The translations under genes were made by a program, and so were the position numbers. A model generated the notes under the pieces. It was given only the letters and a program-made list of their open reading frames with translations, searched no databases and was not told the origin of the DNA. From positions 1-24,794 of the forward strand of contig NW_003144268.1 of the NCBI RefSeq assembly GCF_000003605.2: a stretch of 24,794 bases of DNA, given 5' to 3'. Source of the stretch: Saccoglossus kowalevskii (Eukaryota > Hemichordata > Enteropneusta > Harrimaniidae). Of this stretch, positions 1-11,628 are shown in pieces. How positions within the stretch are numbered: position 1 is the first letter of the stretch; every line of letters begins with the position of its first letter.

Positions 1-1278
1 TCATGAGTCAGGGATTTACCAAAATGGCAACAATGCATGTAACATGTGGCACTGAGTCAGGGATTTACCAAAAGGACAACAATGCATGTAACATGTGACA
101 CTTAGTTAGGGATTTACCAAAATGGCAACAATGCATGTAAAATGTGACACTGAGTCAGGGATTTACCAAAATGGCAACAATGCATGTAACATGTGGCACT
201 GAGTCAGGGATTTACCAAAAGGACAACAATGCATGTAACATGTGACACTGAGTCAGGGATTTACCAAAATGGCAACAATGCATGTAAAATGTGGCACTGA
301 GTCAGGGATTTACCAAAATGGCAACAATGCATGTAACATGTGACACTGAGTCAGGGATTTACCAAAAGGACAACAATTCATGTAACATGTAACACTGAGT
401 CAGGGATTTACCAAAAGGGCAACAATGCATGTAACATGTGACACTGAGTCAGGGATTTACCAAAAGGACAACAATGCATGTAACATGTGACACTGAGTCA
501 GGGATTTACCAAAAGGACAACAATGCATGTAACATGTAACACTGAGTCAGGGATTTACCAAAAGGGCAACAATGCATGTAGCATGTGACACTGAGTCAGG
601 GATTTACCAAAAGGGCAACAATGCATGTAACATGTAACACTGAGTACGGGATTTACCAAAAGGGCAAGAATGCATGTAACATGTGACACTGAGTCAGGGA
701 TTTACCAAAAGGACAACAATGCATGTAACATGTGACACTTAGTTAGGGATTTACCAAAATGGCAACAATGCATGTAAAATGTGACACTGAGTCAGGGATT
801 TACCGAAATGGCAACAATGCATGTAACATGTGGCACTGAGTCAGGGATTTACCAAAAGGACAACAATGCATGTAACATGTGACACTGAGTCAGGGATTTA
901 CCAAAAGGGCAACAATGCATGTAACATGTAACACTGAGTACGGGATTTACCAAAAGGGCAAGAATGCATGTAACATGTGACACTGAGTCAGGGATTTACC
1001 AAAAGGATAACAATGCATGTAACATGTGACACTGAGTCAGGGATTTACCAAAAGGATAACAATGCATGTAACATGTAACACTGAGTCAGGGATTTACCAA
1101 AAGGGCAACAATGCATGTAACACGTAACACTGAGTCAGGGATTTAACAAAAGGGCAACAATGCATGTAACATGTGACACCGAGTCAGGGATTTACCAAAA
1201 GGACAACAATGCATGTAACATGTAACACTGAGTCAGGGATTTACCAAAAGGGCAACAATGCATGTAACATGTGACACT
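1..1278. repeat. Array segment 1: alternating class A and class B monomers
   Basis: Units at about 1-360 and 690-890 are mainly TGG/GGA class with GTGG or GTGA ends, each stretch including a TTAGTTAGG-marked unit followed by GTAAAATGT. Units at about 360-690 and 890-1278 are mainly GGG class with GTAACACT ends. A GAGTACGGG unit with GGGCAAGAATG occurs at 642 and again at 936, exactly 6 monomers (294 bp) apart. Phase is unchanged from 5 to 1279, so this segment has no net indel. Confidence 0.8.
54..102 (+). repeat. Representative 49-bp monomer (class A, GGA type)
   Basis: Example unit, numbered from the G of GAGTCA. Positions 1-6 are GAGTCA, 7-16 GGGATTTACC, 17-20 four A, 21-23 the variable triplet (here GGA; elsewhere TGG or GGG), 24-30 CAACAAT, 31-36 GCATGT, 37-43 AACATGT, 44-45 the variable pair (GA, GG or AA), 46-49 CACT. 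With the last T of the previous unit, GAGTCA becomes the palindrome TGAGTCA. ATGCAT and ACATGT are 6-bp palindromes, and CATGT-A-ACATG is a perfect dyad around one base. The choice of position 1 is arbitrary, as in any tandem array. Confidence 0.95.
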
Positions 1279-1517
1279 GAGTCAGGATTTACCAAAAGGG
1301 AACAATGCATGTAACATGTAACACTGAGTACGGATTTACCAAAAGGCAAGAATGCATGTAACATGTGACACTGAGTCAGGAGATTTACCAAAATGGCAAC
1401 AATGCATGTAACATGTGGCACTGAGTCAGGGATTTACCACAGGACAACAATGCATGTAACATGTGGCATGAGTCAGGGATTTACCAAAAGGGCAACAATG
1501 CATGTAACACGTAACAT
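1279..1517. repeat. Indel cluster 1: units of 47, 47, 50, 47 and 48 bp
   Basis: Five successive units have lengths 47, 47, 50, 47 and 48. The changes are single-base losses in short runs (GGG to GG, a lost A, a lost CT base) plus one inserted A. Flanking units are 49 bp for more than 1 kb on both sides. Losing one base makes a 48-bp, frame-neutral unit, which is why short open frames appear on both strands here. This is either real local decay or residual consensus error. Confidence 0.85.
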
Positions 1518-2600
1518 GAGTCAGGGATTTACCAAAAGGGCAACAATGCATGTAACGCGTAACACTGAGTCAGGGATTTAACAAAAGGACAACAATGCAT
1601 GTAACATGTAACACTGAGTCAGGGATTTACCAAAAGGGCAACAATGCATGTAACATGTGACACTGAGTCAGGGATTTACCAAAAGGACAACAATGCATGT
1701 AACATGTAACACTGAGTCAGGGATTTACCAAAAGGGCAACAATGCATGTAACATGTGACACTGAGTCAGGGATTTACCAAAAGGACAACAATGCATGTAA
1801 CATGTAACACTGAGTCAGGGATTTACCAAAAGGGCAACAATGCATGTAACATGTGACACTGAGTCAGGGATTTACCAAAAGGACAACAATGCATGTAACA
1901 TGTGACACTGAGTCAGGGATTTACCAAAAGGGCAACAATGCATGTAACATGTAACACTGAATCAGGGATTTACCAAAAGGGCAACAATGCATGTAACATG
2001 TAACACTGAGTCAGGGATTTACCAAAAGGGCAACAATGCATGTAACATGTAACACTGAGTCAGGGATTTACCAAAAGGGCAACAATGCATGTAACACGTA
2101 ACACTGAGTCAGGGATTTAACAAAAGGGCAACAATGCATGTAACATGTGACACAGAGTCAGCGATTTACCAAAAGGACAAGAATGCATGTAACATGTAAC
2201 ACTGAGTCAGGGATTTACCTAATGGGCAACAATGCATGTAACCTGTGACACTGAGTCAGGGATTTACCAAATGGGCAACAATGCATGTAACATGTAACAC
2301 TGAGTACGGGATTTACCAAAAGGGCAAGAATGCATGTAACATGTGACACTGAGTCAGGGATTTACCAAAATGGCAACAATGCATGTAAAATGTGGCACTG
2401 AGTCAGGGATTTACCAAAAGGACAACAATGCATGTAACATGTAACACTGAGTCAGGGATTTACCAAAAAGGCAACAATGCATGTAACATGTGACACTGAG
2501 TCAGAGATTTACCAAAAGGGCAACAATGCATGTAACATGTAACACTGAGTTAGGGATTTACCAAAAGGGCAACAATGCATGTAACACGTAACACTGAGTC
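1518..2600. repeat. Array segment 2: class B (GGG, GTAACACT) rich
   Basis: Most units carry GGG at 21-23 and end GTAACACT or GTGACACT. ACACGT variants, usually followed by a unit reading TTTAACAAAA, recur at about 1508, 1555, 2094 and 2584. A GAGTACGGG unit occurs near 2306 and a few TGG units at about 2340-2440. No gene or non-repeat sequence is present. Confidence 0.75.
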
Positions 2601-2840
2601 AGGGATTTACCAAAAGGACAACAATGCATGAAAAATGTGGCACTGAGTCAGGGATTTACCAAAATGGCAACAATGCATGTAACATGTGGCACTGAGTCAG
2701 GGATTTACCAAAAGGACAACAATGCATGTGACATGTGACACTGAGTCCGGGATTTACCAAAATGGCAACAATGCATGTAAAATGTGGCACTGAGTCAGGG
2801 ATTTATCAAAATGGCAACAATGCATGTAACATGTGACACT

Positions 2841-2882
2841 GAGTCAGGGATTTACCAAAAGGACAACAATGCATGTGACACT
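2841..2882. repeat. 42-bp short monomer (copy 1)
   Basis: GGA-type unit lacking one AACATGT heptamer, so GCATGT runs straight into GACACT. It is followed by a TGG/GTGG unit, a GGA/GTGA unit and a TTAGTTAGG-marked unit. The start is set by GAG at 2841 and the next GAG at 2883. Confidence 0.93.
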
Positions 2883-3323
2883 GAGTCAGGGATTTACCAA
2901 AATGGCAACAATGCATGTAACATGTGGCACTGAGTCAGGGATTTACCAAAAGGACAACAATGCATGTAACATGTGACACTTAGTTAGGGATTTACCAAAA
3001 TGGCAACAATGCATGTAACATGTGGCACTGAGTCAGGGATTTACCAAAAGGACAACAATGCATGTAACATGTGACACTGAGTCAGGGATTTACCAAAATG
3101 GCAACAATGCATGTAAAATGTGACACTGAGTCAGGGATTTACCAAAATGGCAACAATGCATGTAACATGTGACACTGAGTCAGGGATTTACCAAAAGGAC
3201 ATCAATGCATGTAAAATGTGGCACTTATTCAGGGATTTACCAAAAGGACAACAATGCATGTAACATGTAACACTGAGTCAGGGATTTACCAAAAGGGCAA
3301 CAATGCATGTAACATGTGACACT

Positions 3324-3420
3324 GAGTCAGGATTTACCAAAATGACATCAATGCATGTAAAATGTGCACTGAGTCAGGGATTTACCAAAAGGACAACAAT
3401 GCATGTAACATGTAACACCT
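3324..3420. repeat. Small indel cluster: 47- and 50-bp units
   Basis: The unit at 3324 is 47 bp (one G lost from GGG and one from GTGGC) and the next is 50 bp (one C gained before GAG). The 47-bp unit carries GACATCAAT with GTAAAATGT, the same context hit by deletions in the clusters near 6.4, 17.0 and 20.8 kb. Confidence 0.8.
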
Positions 3421-3518
3421 GAGTCAGGGATTTACCAAAAGGGCAACAATGCATATAACATGTAACACTGAGTACGGGATTTACCAAAAGGGCAAGAATG
3501 CATGTAACATGTGACACT

Positions 3519-3560
3519 GAGTCAGGGATTTACCAAAAGGACAACAATGCATGTGACACT
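3519..3560. repeat. 42-bp short monomer (copy 2)
   Basis: Same 7-bp deletion and same downstream order as copy 1 (TGG/GTGG, GGA/GTGA, TTAGTTAGG). The preceding unit is a GAGTACGGG/GGGCAAGAATG variant. Confidence 0.93.
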
Positions 3561-4197
3561 GAGTCAGGGATTTACCAAAATGGCAACAATGCATGTAACA
3601 TGTGGCACTGAGTCAGGGATTTACCAAAAGGACAACAATGCATGTAACATGTGACACTTAGTTAGGGATTTACCAAAATGGCAACAATGCATGTAAAATG
3701 TGACACTGAGTCAGGGATTTACCAAAAGGGCAACAATGCATGTAACATGTAACACTGAGTCAGGGATTTACCAAAAGGGCAACAATGCATGTAACACGTA
3801 ACACTGAGTCAGGGATTTACCAAAAGGGCAACAATGCATGTAACATGTGACACTGAGTCAGGGATTTACCAAAAGGGCAACAATGCATGTAACATGTAAC
3901 ACTGAGTACGGGATTTACCAAAATGGCAACAATGCATCTAAAATGTGACACTGAGTCAGGGATTTACCAAAATGGCAACAATGCATGTAACATGTGACAC
4001 TGAGTCAGGGATTTACCAAAAGGACATCAATGCATGTAAAATGTGGCTCTTAGTCAGGGATTTACCAAAAGGACAACAATGCATGTAACATGTGGCACTG
4101 AGTCAGGGATTTACCAAAAGGACAACATTGCATGTAACATGTAACACTGAGTCAGGGATTTACCAAAAGGGCAACAATGCATGTAACATGTAACACT

Positions 4198-4239
4198 GAG
4201 TCAGGGATTTACAAAAAGGACAACAATGCATGTGACACT
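4198..4239. repeat. 42-bp short monomer (copy 3)
   Basis: Same 7-bp deletion and same downstream order, with TTACAAAAAGGA (C to A) in the short unit itself and ATGACAACA in the TTAGTTAGG-marked unit. Confidence 0.93.
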
Positions 4240-4582
4240 GAGTCAGGGATTTACCAAAATGGCAACAATGCATGTAACATGTGGCACTGAGTCAGGGATT
4301 TACCAAAAGGACAACAATGCATGTAACATGTGACACTTAGTTAGGGATTTACCAAAATGACAACAATGCATGTAAAATGTGACACTGAGTCAGGGATTTA
4401 CCAAAATGGCAACAATGCATGTAACATGTGACACTGAGTCAGGGATTTACCAAAAGGACAACAATGCATGTAACATGTGGCACTGAGTCAGGGATTTACC
4501 AAAATGGCAACAATGCATGTAACATGTGGCACTGAGTCAGGGATTTACCAAAATGGCAACAATGCATGTAACATGTGACACT

Positions 4583-4624
4583 GAGTCAGGGATTTACCAA
4601 AAGGACAACAATGCATGTGACACT
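4583..4624. repeat. 42-bp short monomer (copy 4)
   Basis: Same 7-bp deletion, followed by a TTATCAAAATGG unit with ACATATGG and a GGA/GTGA unit. The next unit is GAGTCAGGG rather than TTAGTTAGG, so the downstream marker is missing. Confidence 0.92.
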
Positions 4625-5239
4625 GAGTCAGGGATTTATCAAAATGGCAACAATGCATGTAACATATGGCACTGAGTCAGGGATTTACCAAAAGGACAAC
4701 AATGCATGTAACATGTGACACTGAGTCAGGGATTTACCAAAAGGACAACAATGCATGTAAAATGTGGCACTGAGTCAGGGATTTACCAAAAGGGCAACAA
4801 TGCATGTAACACGTAACACTGAGTCAGGGATTTACCAAAAGGACAACAATGCATGTAACATGTGGCACTGAGTCAGGGATTTACCAAAATGGCAACAATG
4901 CATCCAACATGTGACACTGAGTCAGGGATTTACCAAAATGACAACAATGCATGTAACATGTGGCACTGAGTCAGGGATTTACCAAAAGGACAACAATGCA
5001 TGTAACATGTGACACTTAGTTAGGGATTTACCAAAATGGCAACAATGCATGTAACATGTGGCACTGAGTCAGGGATTTACCAAAAGGACAACAATGCATG
5101 TAACATGTGACACTGAGTCAGGGATTTACCAAAATGGCAACAATGCATGTAAAATGTGGCACTGAGTCAGGGATTTACCAAAATGGCAACAATGCATGTA
5201 ACATGTGACACTGAGTCAGGGATTTACCAAAAGGACATC

Positions 5240-6291
5240 AATGCATGTAAAATGTGGCACTTAGTCAGGGATTTACCAAAAGGACAACAATGCATGTAAC
5301 ATGTAACACTGAGTCAGGGATTTACCAAAAGGGCAACAATGCATGTAACATGTGACACTGAGTCAGGGATTTACCAAAAGGACAACAATGCATGTAACAT
5401 GTAACACTGAGTCAGGGATTTACCAAAAGGGCAACAATGCATGTAACATGTGACACTGAGTTAGGGATTTACCAAAAGGACAACAATGCATGTAACATGT
5501 GACACTGAGTCAGGGATTTACCAAAAGGGCAACAATGCATGTAACATGTAACACTGAATCAATGGATTTACCAAAAGGGCAACAATGCATGTAACACGTA
5601 ACACTGAGTCATGGATTTAACAAAAGGGCAACAATGCATGTAACTTGTGACACTGAATCAGGGATTTACCAAAAGGACAACAATGCATGTAACATGTAAC
5701 ACTGAGTCAGGGATTTACCAAAAGGGCAACAATGCATGTAACATGTAACACTGAGTCAGGGATTTACCAAAAGGGCAACAATGCATGTAACATGTAACAC
5801 TGAGTCAGGGATTTACCAAAAGGGCAACAATGCATGTAACATGTGACACTGAGTCAGGGATTTACCAAAAGGACAACAATGCATGTAACATGTGACACTG
5901 AGTCAGGGATTTACCAAAACGGCAACAATGCATGTAACATGTAACACTGAGTCAGGGATTTACCAAAAGGGCAACAATGCATGTAACATGTAACACTGAG
6001 TCAGGGATTTACCAAAAGGGCAACAATGCATGTAACATGTAACACTGAGTCAGGGATTTAACAAAAGGGCAACAATGCATGTAACATGTGACACTGAGTA
6101 CGGGATTTACCAAAAGGGCAAGAATGCATGTAACATGTGACACTGAGTCAGGGATTTACCAAAAGGGCAACAATGCATGTAACATGTAACACTGAGTCAG
6201 GGATTTACCAAAAGGGCAACAATGCATGTAACACGTGACACTGAGTCAGGGATTTAACAAAAGGGCAACAATGCATGTAAAATGTGACACT
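5240..6291. repeat. Array segment 4: class B rich
   Basis: Opens with a GACATCAAT/GTAAAATGT/GTGGCACTTAGTC unit, then a run of GGA and GGG units with GTAACACT or GTGACACT ends. An ACGGCAACA unit starts at 5900, a GAGTACGGG unit at 6096, and a CACGTG site is at 6232-6237. The order from 5224 closely follows that at about 13212-13737. Confidence 0.75.
6232..6237. other. CACGTG palindrome created by monomer variant
   Basis: The GTAACACGTGAC variant makes CACGTG, the G-box/E-box core. Identical sites occur at 7452-7457, 13677-13682 and 20647-20652, each followed by a TTTAACAAAA unit. A regulatory role is not shown. Confidence 0.5.
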
Positions 6292-6482
6292 GAGTCAGGA
6301 TTTACCAAAATGGCAACAATGCATGTAACATGTGACACTGAGTCAGGGATTTACCAAAAGGACATCAATGCATGTAAAATGTGGCACTTATCAGGGATTT
6401 ACCAAAGGACACAATGCATGTAACATGTAACACTGAGTCAGGATTTACCAAAGGGCAACAATGCATGTAAACATGTGACACT
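6292..6482. repeat. Indel cluster 2
   Basis: Units of 48, 49, 46 and 48 bp. The changes are GGG to GG, TTAGTCAGG to TTATCAGG, AAAA to AAA, ACAACAAT to ACACAAT, and one extra A in GTAAACATG. The 46-bp unit alone has three losses. The frame-neutral 48-bp units allow a 62-codon open frame that has no other support. Confidence 0.85.
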
Positions 6483-8981
6483 GAGTCAGGGATTTACCAA
6501 AAGGGCAACAATGCATGTAACATGTGACACTGAGTCAGGGATTTACCAAAAGGGCAACAATGCATGTAACATGTAACACTGAGTACGGGATTTACCTAAA
6601 GGGCAAGAATGCATGTAACATGTGACACTGAGTCAGGGATTTACCAAAATGGCAACAATGCATGTAACATGTGGCACTGAGTCAGGGATTTACCAAAAGT
6701 ACAACAATGCATGTAACATGTGACACTTAATTAGGGAGTTACCAAAATGGCAACAATGCATGTAAAATGTGACACTGAGTCAGGGATTTACCAAAATGGC
6801 AACAATGCATGTAACATGTGACACTGACTCAAGGATTTACCAAAAGGACATCAATGCATGTAAAATGTGGCACTTAGTCAGGGATTTACCAAAAGGACAA
6901 CAATGCATGTAACATGTAACACTGAGTCAGGAATTTACCAAAAGGGCAACAATGCATGTAACATGTGGCACTGACTCAGGGATTTACCAAAAGGACAACA
7001 ATGCATGTAACATGTGACTCTGAGTCAGGGATTTACCAAAAAGGCAACAATGCATGTAACATGTGACACTGAGTCAGAGATTTACCAAAAGGACAACAAT
7101 GCATGTAACATGTGACACTGAATCAGGGATTTACCAAAAGGACAACAATGCATGTAACATGTGACACTGAATCAGGGATTTACCAAAAAGGCAACAATGC
7201 ATGTAACATGTGACACTGAGTCAGGGATTTACCAAAAGGGCAACAATGCATGTAACATGTAACACTGAGTCAGGGATTTACCAAAAGGGCAACAATGCAT
7301 GTAACATGTGACACTGAGTCAGGGATTTACCAAAAGGGCAAAAATGCATGTAACATGTGACACTGAGTCAGGGATTTACCAAAAGGGCAACAATGCATGT
7401 AACATGTAACACTGAGTCAGGGATTTACCAAAAGGGCAACAATGCATGTAACACGTGACACTGAGTCAGGGATTTAACAAAAGGGCAACAATGCATGTAA
7501 AATGTGACACTGAGTCAGGGATTTACCAAAATGGCAACAATGCATGTAACATGTGACACTGAGTCAGGGATTTACCAAAATGGCAACAATGCATGTAAAA
7601 TGTGGCACTGAGTCAGGGATTTATCAAAAGGACAACAATGCATGTAACATGTGACACTGAGTCAGGGATTTACCAAAAGGACAACAATGCATGTAACATG
7701 TAACACTGAGTCAGGGATTTACCAAAATGGCAACAATGCATGTAACATGTAACACTGAGTCAGGAATTTACCAAAAGGGCAACAATGCATGTAACATGTA
7801 ACACTGAGTCAGGGATTTACCAAAAGGGCAACAATGCATGTAACATGTAACACTGAGTCAGGGATTTACCAAAATGGCAACAATGCATGTAACATGTGAC
7901 ACTGAGTCAGGGATTTACCAAAATGGCAACAATGCATGTAACATGTGACACTGAGTCAGGGATTTACCAAAAGGGCAACAATGCATGTAACATGTGACAC
8001 TGAGTCAGGGATTTACCAAAATGGCAACAATGCATGTAACATGTAACACTGAGTTAGGGATTTACCAAAATGGCAACAATGCATGTAACATGTGGCACTG
8101 AGTCTCTGATTTACCAAAAGGGCAACAATGCATGTAACATGTAACACTGAGTCAGGGATTTACCAAAAGGGCAACAATGCATGTAACATGTAACACTGAG
8201 TCAGGGATTTACCAAAAGGGCAACAATGCATGTAACATGTAACACTGAGTCAGGGATTTACCAAAAGGGCAACAATGCATGAAACACGTAACACTGAGTC
8301 AGGGATTTACCAAAAGGGCAACAATGCATGTAACACGTAACACTGAGTCAGGGATTTAACAAAAGGGCAACAATGCATGTAACATGTAACAGTGAGTCAG
8401 GGATTTACCAAAATGGCAACAATGCATGTAACATGTAACACTGAGTCAGGGATTTACCAAAAGGGCAACAATGCATGTAACATGTAACACTGAGTCAGGG
8501 ATTTACCAAAAGGGCAACAATGCATGTAACACGTAACACTGAGTCAGGGATTTAACAAAAGGGCAACAATGCATGTAACATGTGACACTGAGTCAGGGAT
8601 TTACCAAAAGGACAACAATGCATGTAACATGTAACACTGAGTCAGGGATTTACCAAAAGGGCAACAATGCATGTAACATGTAACACTGAGTCAGGGATTT
8701 ACCAAAAGGGCAACAATGCATGTAACATGTAACACTGAGTCAGGGATTTACCAAAAGGGCAACAATGCATGTAACATGTAACACTGAGTCAGGGATTTAC
8801 CAAAAGGGCAACAATGCATGTAACACGTAACACTGAGTCAGGGATTTAACAAAAGGACAACAATGCATGTAACATGTGACACTGAGTCAGGGATTTACCA
8901 AAAGGACAACAATGCATGTAACATGTGGCACTGAGTCAGGGATTTACCAAAATGGCAACAATGCATGTAACATGTGACTCT
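6483..8981. repeat. Array segment 5: mixed units, no net indel
   Basis: GAG positions 6581 and 8982 are 2401 bp apart, exactly 49 units of 49 bp, so this long run has no net length change. Class A units dominate at about 6630-6900 and 7510-7640. Class B units dominate from about 7640 onward. GAATCA variants cluster near 7120-7170. A GTCTCTGAT unit lies at 8100. Confidence 0.78.
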
Positions 8982-9037
8982 GAGTCAGGGATTTACCAAA
9001 AAGGCAACAATGCATGTAACATGTAACATGTAACACT
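8982..9037. repeat. 56-bp long monomer (7-bp expansion), copy 1
   Basis: The ATGTAAC heptamer occurs three times in a row before ACTGAG, against two in normal units (the second often ATGTGAC) and one in 42-bp units. The GAG-to-GAG distance is 56. It sits at the boundary between a class B region and a class A island. Confidence 0.93.
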
Positions 9038-9565
9038 GAGTCAGGGATTTACCAAAATGGCAACAATGCATGTAAAATGTGGCACTGAGTCAGGGATTTA
9101 CCAAAATGGCAACAATGCATGTAACATGTGGCACTGAGTCAGGGATTTACCAAAAGGACAACAATGCATGTAACATGTGACACTGAGTCAGGGATTTACC
9201 AAAATGGCAACAATGCATGTAAAATGTGGCACTGAGTCAGGGATTTATCAAAATGGCAACAATGCATGTAACATGTGACACTGAGTCAGGGATTTACCAA
9301 AAGGACAACAATGCATGTGACACTGAGTCAGGGATTTACCAAAATGGCAACAATGCATGTAACATGTGGCACTGAGTCAGGGATTTACCAAAAGGACAAC
9401 AATGCATGTAACATGTGACACTTAGTTAGGGATTTACCAAAATGGCAACAATGCATGTAACATGTGGCACTGAGTCAGGGATTTACCAAAAGGACAACAA
9501 TGCATGTAACATGTGACACTGAGTCAGGGATTTACCAAAATGGCAACAATGCATGTAAAATGTAA
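9038..9565. repeat. Array segment 6: class A island
   Basis: TGG and GGA units with GTGG/GTGA ends, several with GTAAAATGT, one 42-bp unit (9283) and one TTAGTTAGG unit (9423). It is bounded by the 56-bp unit on the left and GGG units on the right. Confidence 0.75.
9283..9324. repeat. 42-bp short monomer (copy 5)
   Basis: Same 7-bp deletion, with the standard downstream order TGG/GTGG, GGA/GTGA, TTAGTTAGG. It lies in a class A island reaching from the 56-bp unit at 8982 to about 9565. Confidence 0.93.
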
Positions 9566-9865
9566 CACTGAGTCAGGGATTTACCAAAAGGGCAACAATG
9601 CATGTAACATGTGACACTGAGTTAGGGATTTACCAAAAGGACAACAATGCATGTAACATGTGACACTGAGTCAAAGGATTTACCAAAAGGGCAACAATGC
9701 ATGTAACATGTAACACTGAGTCATGGGATTTACCAAAAGGGCAACAATGCATGTAACATGTAACACTGAGTCAGGGATTTACCAAAAGGGCAACAATGCA
9801 TGTAACATGTAACACTGAGTCAGGGATTTACCAAAAGGGCAACAATGCATGAAACACGTAACACT

Positions 9866-10306
9866 GAGTCAGGGATTTACCAAAAGGGCAACAATGCATG
9901 TAACACGTAACACTGAGTCAGGGATTTAACAAAAGGGCAACAATGCATGTAACATGTGACACTGAGTCAGGGATTTACCAAAAGAGCAACAATGCATGTA
10001 ACATGTGACACTGAGTCAGGGATTTACCAAAAGGACAACAATGCATGTAACATGTAACACTGAGTCAGGGATTTACCAAAAGGGCAACAATGCATGTAAC
10101 ATGTGACACTGAGTCAGGGATTTACCAAAAGGACAACAATGCATGTAACATGTGACACTGAGTCAGGGATTTACCAAAAGGCCAACAATGCATGTAACAT
10201 GTAACACTGAGTCAGGGATTTACCAAAAGGGCAACAATGCATGTAACATGTAACACTGAGTCAGGGATTTACCAAAAGGGCAACAATGCATGTAACATGT
10301 AACACT
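9866..10306. repeat. 441-bp nine-monomer block, copy A
   Basis: Nine units in the order ACACGT, TTTAACAAAA, AAAAGAGCAAC, GGA, GGG, GGA, GGCCAAC, GGG, GGG. By eye it is base-for-base the same as 11188-11628, including the rare GAGCAAC and GGCCAAC changes 196 bp apart. It diverges at 10307, where GGGAGTTACC begins a TGG unit. Confidence 0.88.
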
Positions 10307-10992
10307 GAGTCAGGGAGTTACCAAAATGGCAACAATGCATGTAAAATGTAACACTGAGTCAGGGATTTACCAAAATGGCAACAATGCATGTAAAATGTGG
10401 CACTGAGTCAGGGATTTACCAAAAGGACAACAATGCATGTAACATGTAACACTGAGTCAGGGATTTACCAAAAGGGCAACAATGCATGTAACATGTGACA
10501 CTGAGTCAGGGATTTACCAAAAGGGCAACAATGCATGTAACATGTAACACTGAGTACGGGATTTACCAAAAGGGCAAGAATGCATGTAACATGTGACACT
10601 GAGTCAGGGATTTACCAAAAGGGCAACAATGCATGTAACACGTAACACTGAGTCAGGGATTTAACAAAAGGGCAACAATGCATGTAACATGTGACACTGA
10701 GTCAGGGATTTACCAAAAGGACAACAATGCATGTAACATGTAACACTGAGTCAGGGATTTACCAAAAGGGCAACAATGCATGTAACATGTGACACTGAGT
10801 CAGGGATTTACCGAAAGGGCAACAAAGCATGTAACATGTGACACTGAGTCAGAGATTTACCAAAAGGGCAACAATGCATCCAACATGTAACACTGAGTCA
10901 GGGATTTACCAAAATGGCAACAATGCATGTAACATGTGACACTGAGTCAGGGATTTACCAAAAGGACAACAATGCATGTAACATGTGGCTCT

Positions 10993-11088
10993 GAGTCAGG
11001 ATTTACCAAAATGGCAACAATGCATCCAACATGTGGCACTGAGTCAGGATTTACCAAAAGGACAACAATGCATGTAACATGTGACACT
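10993..11088. repeat. Two consecutive 48-bp monomers
   Basis: Units at 10993 and 11041 each lost one G from GGG, giving 48 bp each, frame-neutral. One carries GCATCCAACATG, which also removes a TAA stop. The result is a 65-codon open frame with no other sign of coding. Confidence 0.85.
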
Positions 11089-11187
11089 GAGTCAGAGATT
11101 TACCAAAAGGGCAACAATGCATGTAACATGTAACACTGAGTCAGGGATTTATCAAAAAGGGCAATAATGCATGTAACATGTAACACT

Positions 11188-11628
11188 GAGTCAGGGATTT
11201 ACCAAAAGGGCAACAATGCATGTAACACGTAACACTGAGTCAGGGATTTAACAAAAGGGCAACAATGCATGTAACATGTGACACTGAGTCAGGGATTTAC
11301 CAAAAGAGCAACAATGCATGTAACATGTGACACTGAGTCAGGGATTTACCAAAAGGACAACAATGCATGTAACATGTAACACTGAGTCAGGGATTTACCA
11401 AAAGGGCAACAATGCATGTAACATGTGACACTGAGTCAGGGATTTACCAAAAGGACAACAATGCATGTAACATGTGACACTGAGTCAGGGATTTACCAAA
11501 AGGCCAACAATGCATGTAACATGTAACACTGAGTCAGGGATTTACCAAAAGGGCAACAATGCATGTAACATGTAACACTGAGTCAGGGATTTACCAAAAG
11601 GGCAACAATGCATGTAACATGTAACACT
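11188..11628. repeat. 441-bp nine-monomer block, copy B
   Basis: Same nine-unit order as copy A and no mismatch that I can find by eye. The start-to-start distance is 1322 bp, 27 monomers less one base of local indels. On the left it is preceded by a 50-bp TTATCAAAAAGGGCAATAAT unit that also occurs at 21734. Confidence 0.88.

Larger units (their letters stand above)
2600..5240. repeat. Array segment 3: class A (TGG/GGA) rich, four 42-bp units
   Basis: TGG and GGA units dominate, many with GTAAAATGT in place of GTAACATGT. Four of the ten 42-bp units of the window lie here (2841, 3519, 4198, 4583), spaced 678, 679 and 385 bp apart. TTAGTTAGG-marked units follow three of them, and another occurs near 5010 without a 42-bp unit. 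Short class B patches interrupt at about 3420-3520, 3715-3915 and 4785-4830. Confidence 0.75.

Noticed and set aside
1233..1421. Minus-strand 62-codon open frame
   Set aside because: It is the reverse reading of the same repeat across indel cluster 1 and exists only because 47- and 48-bp units alter the frame there.
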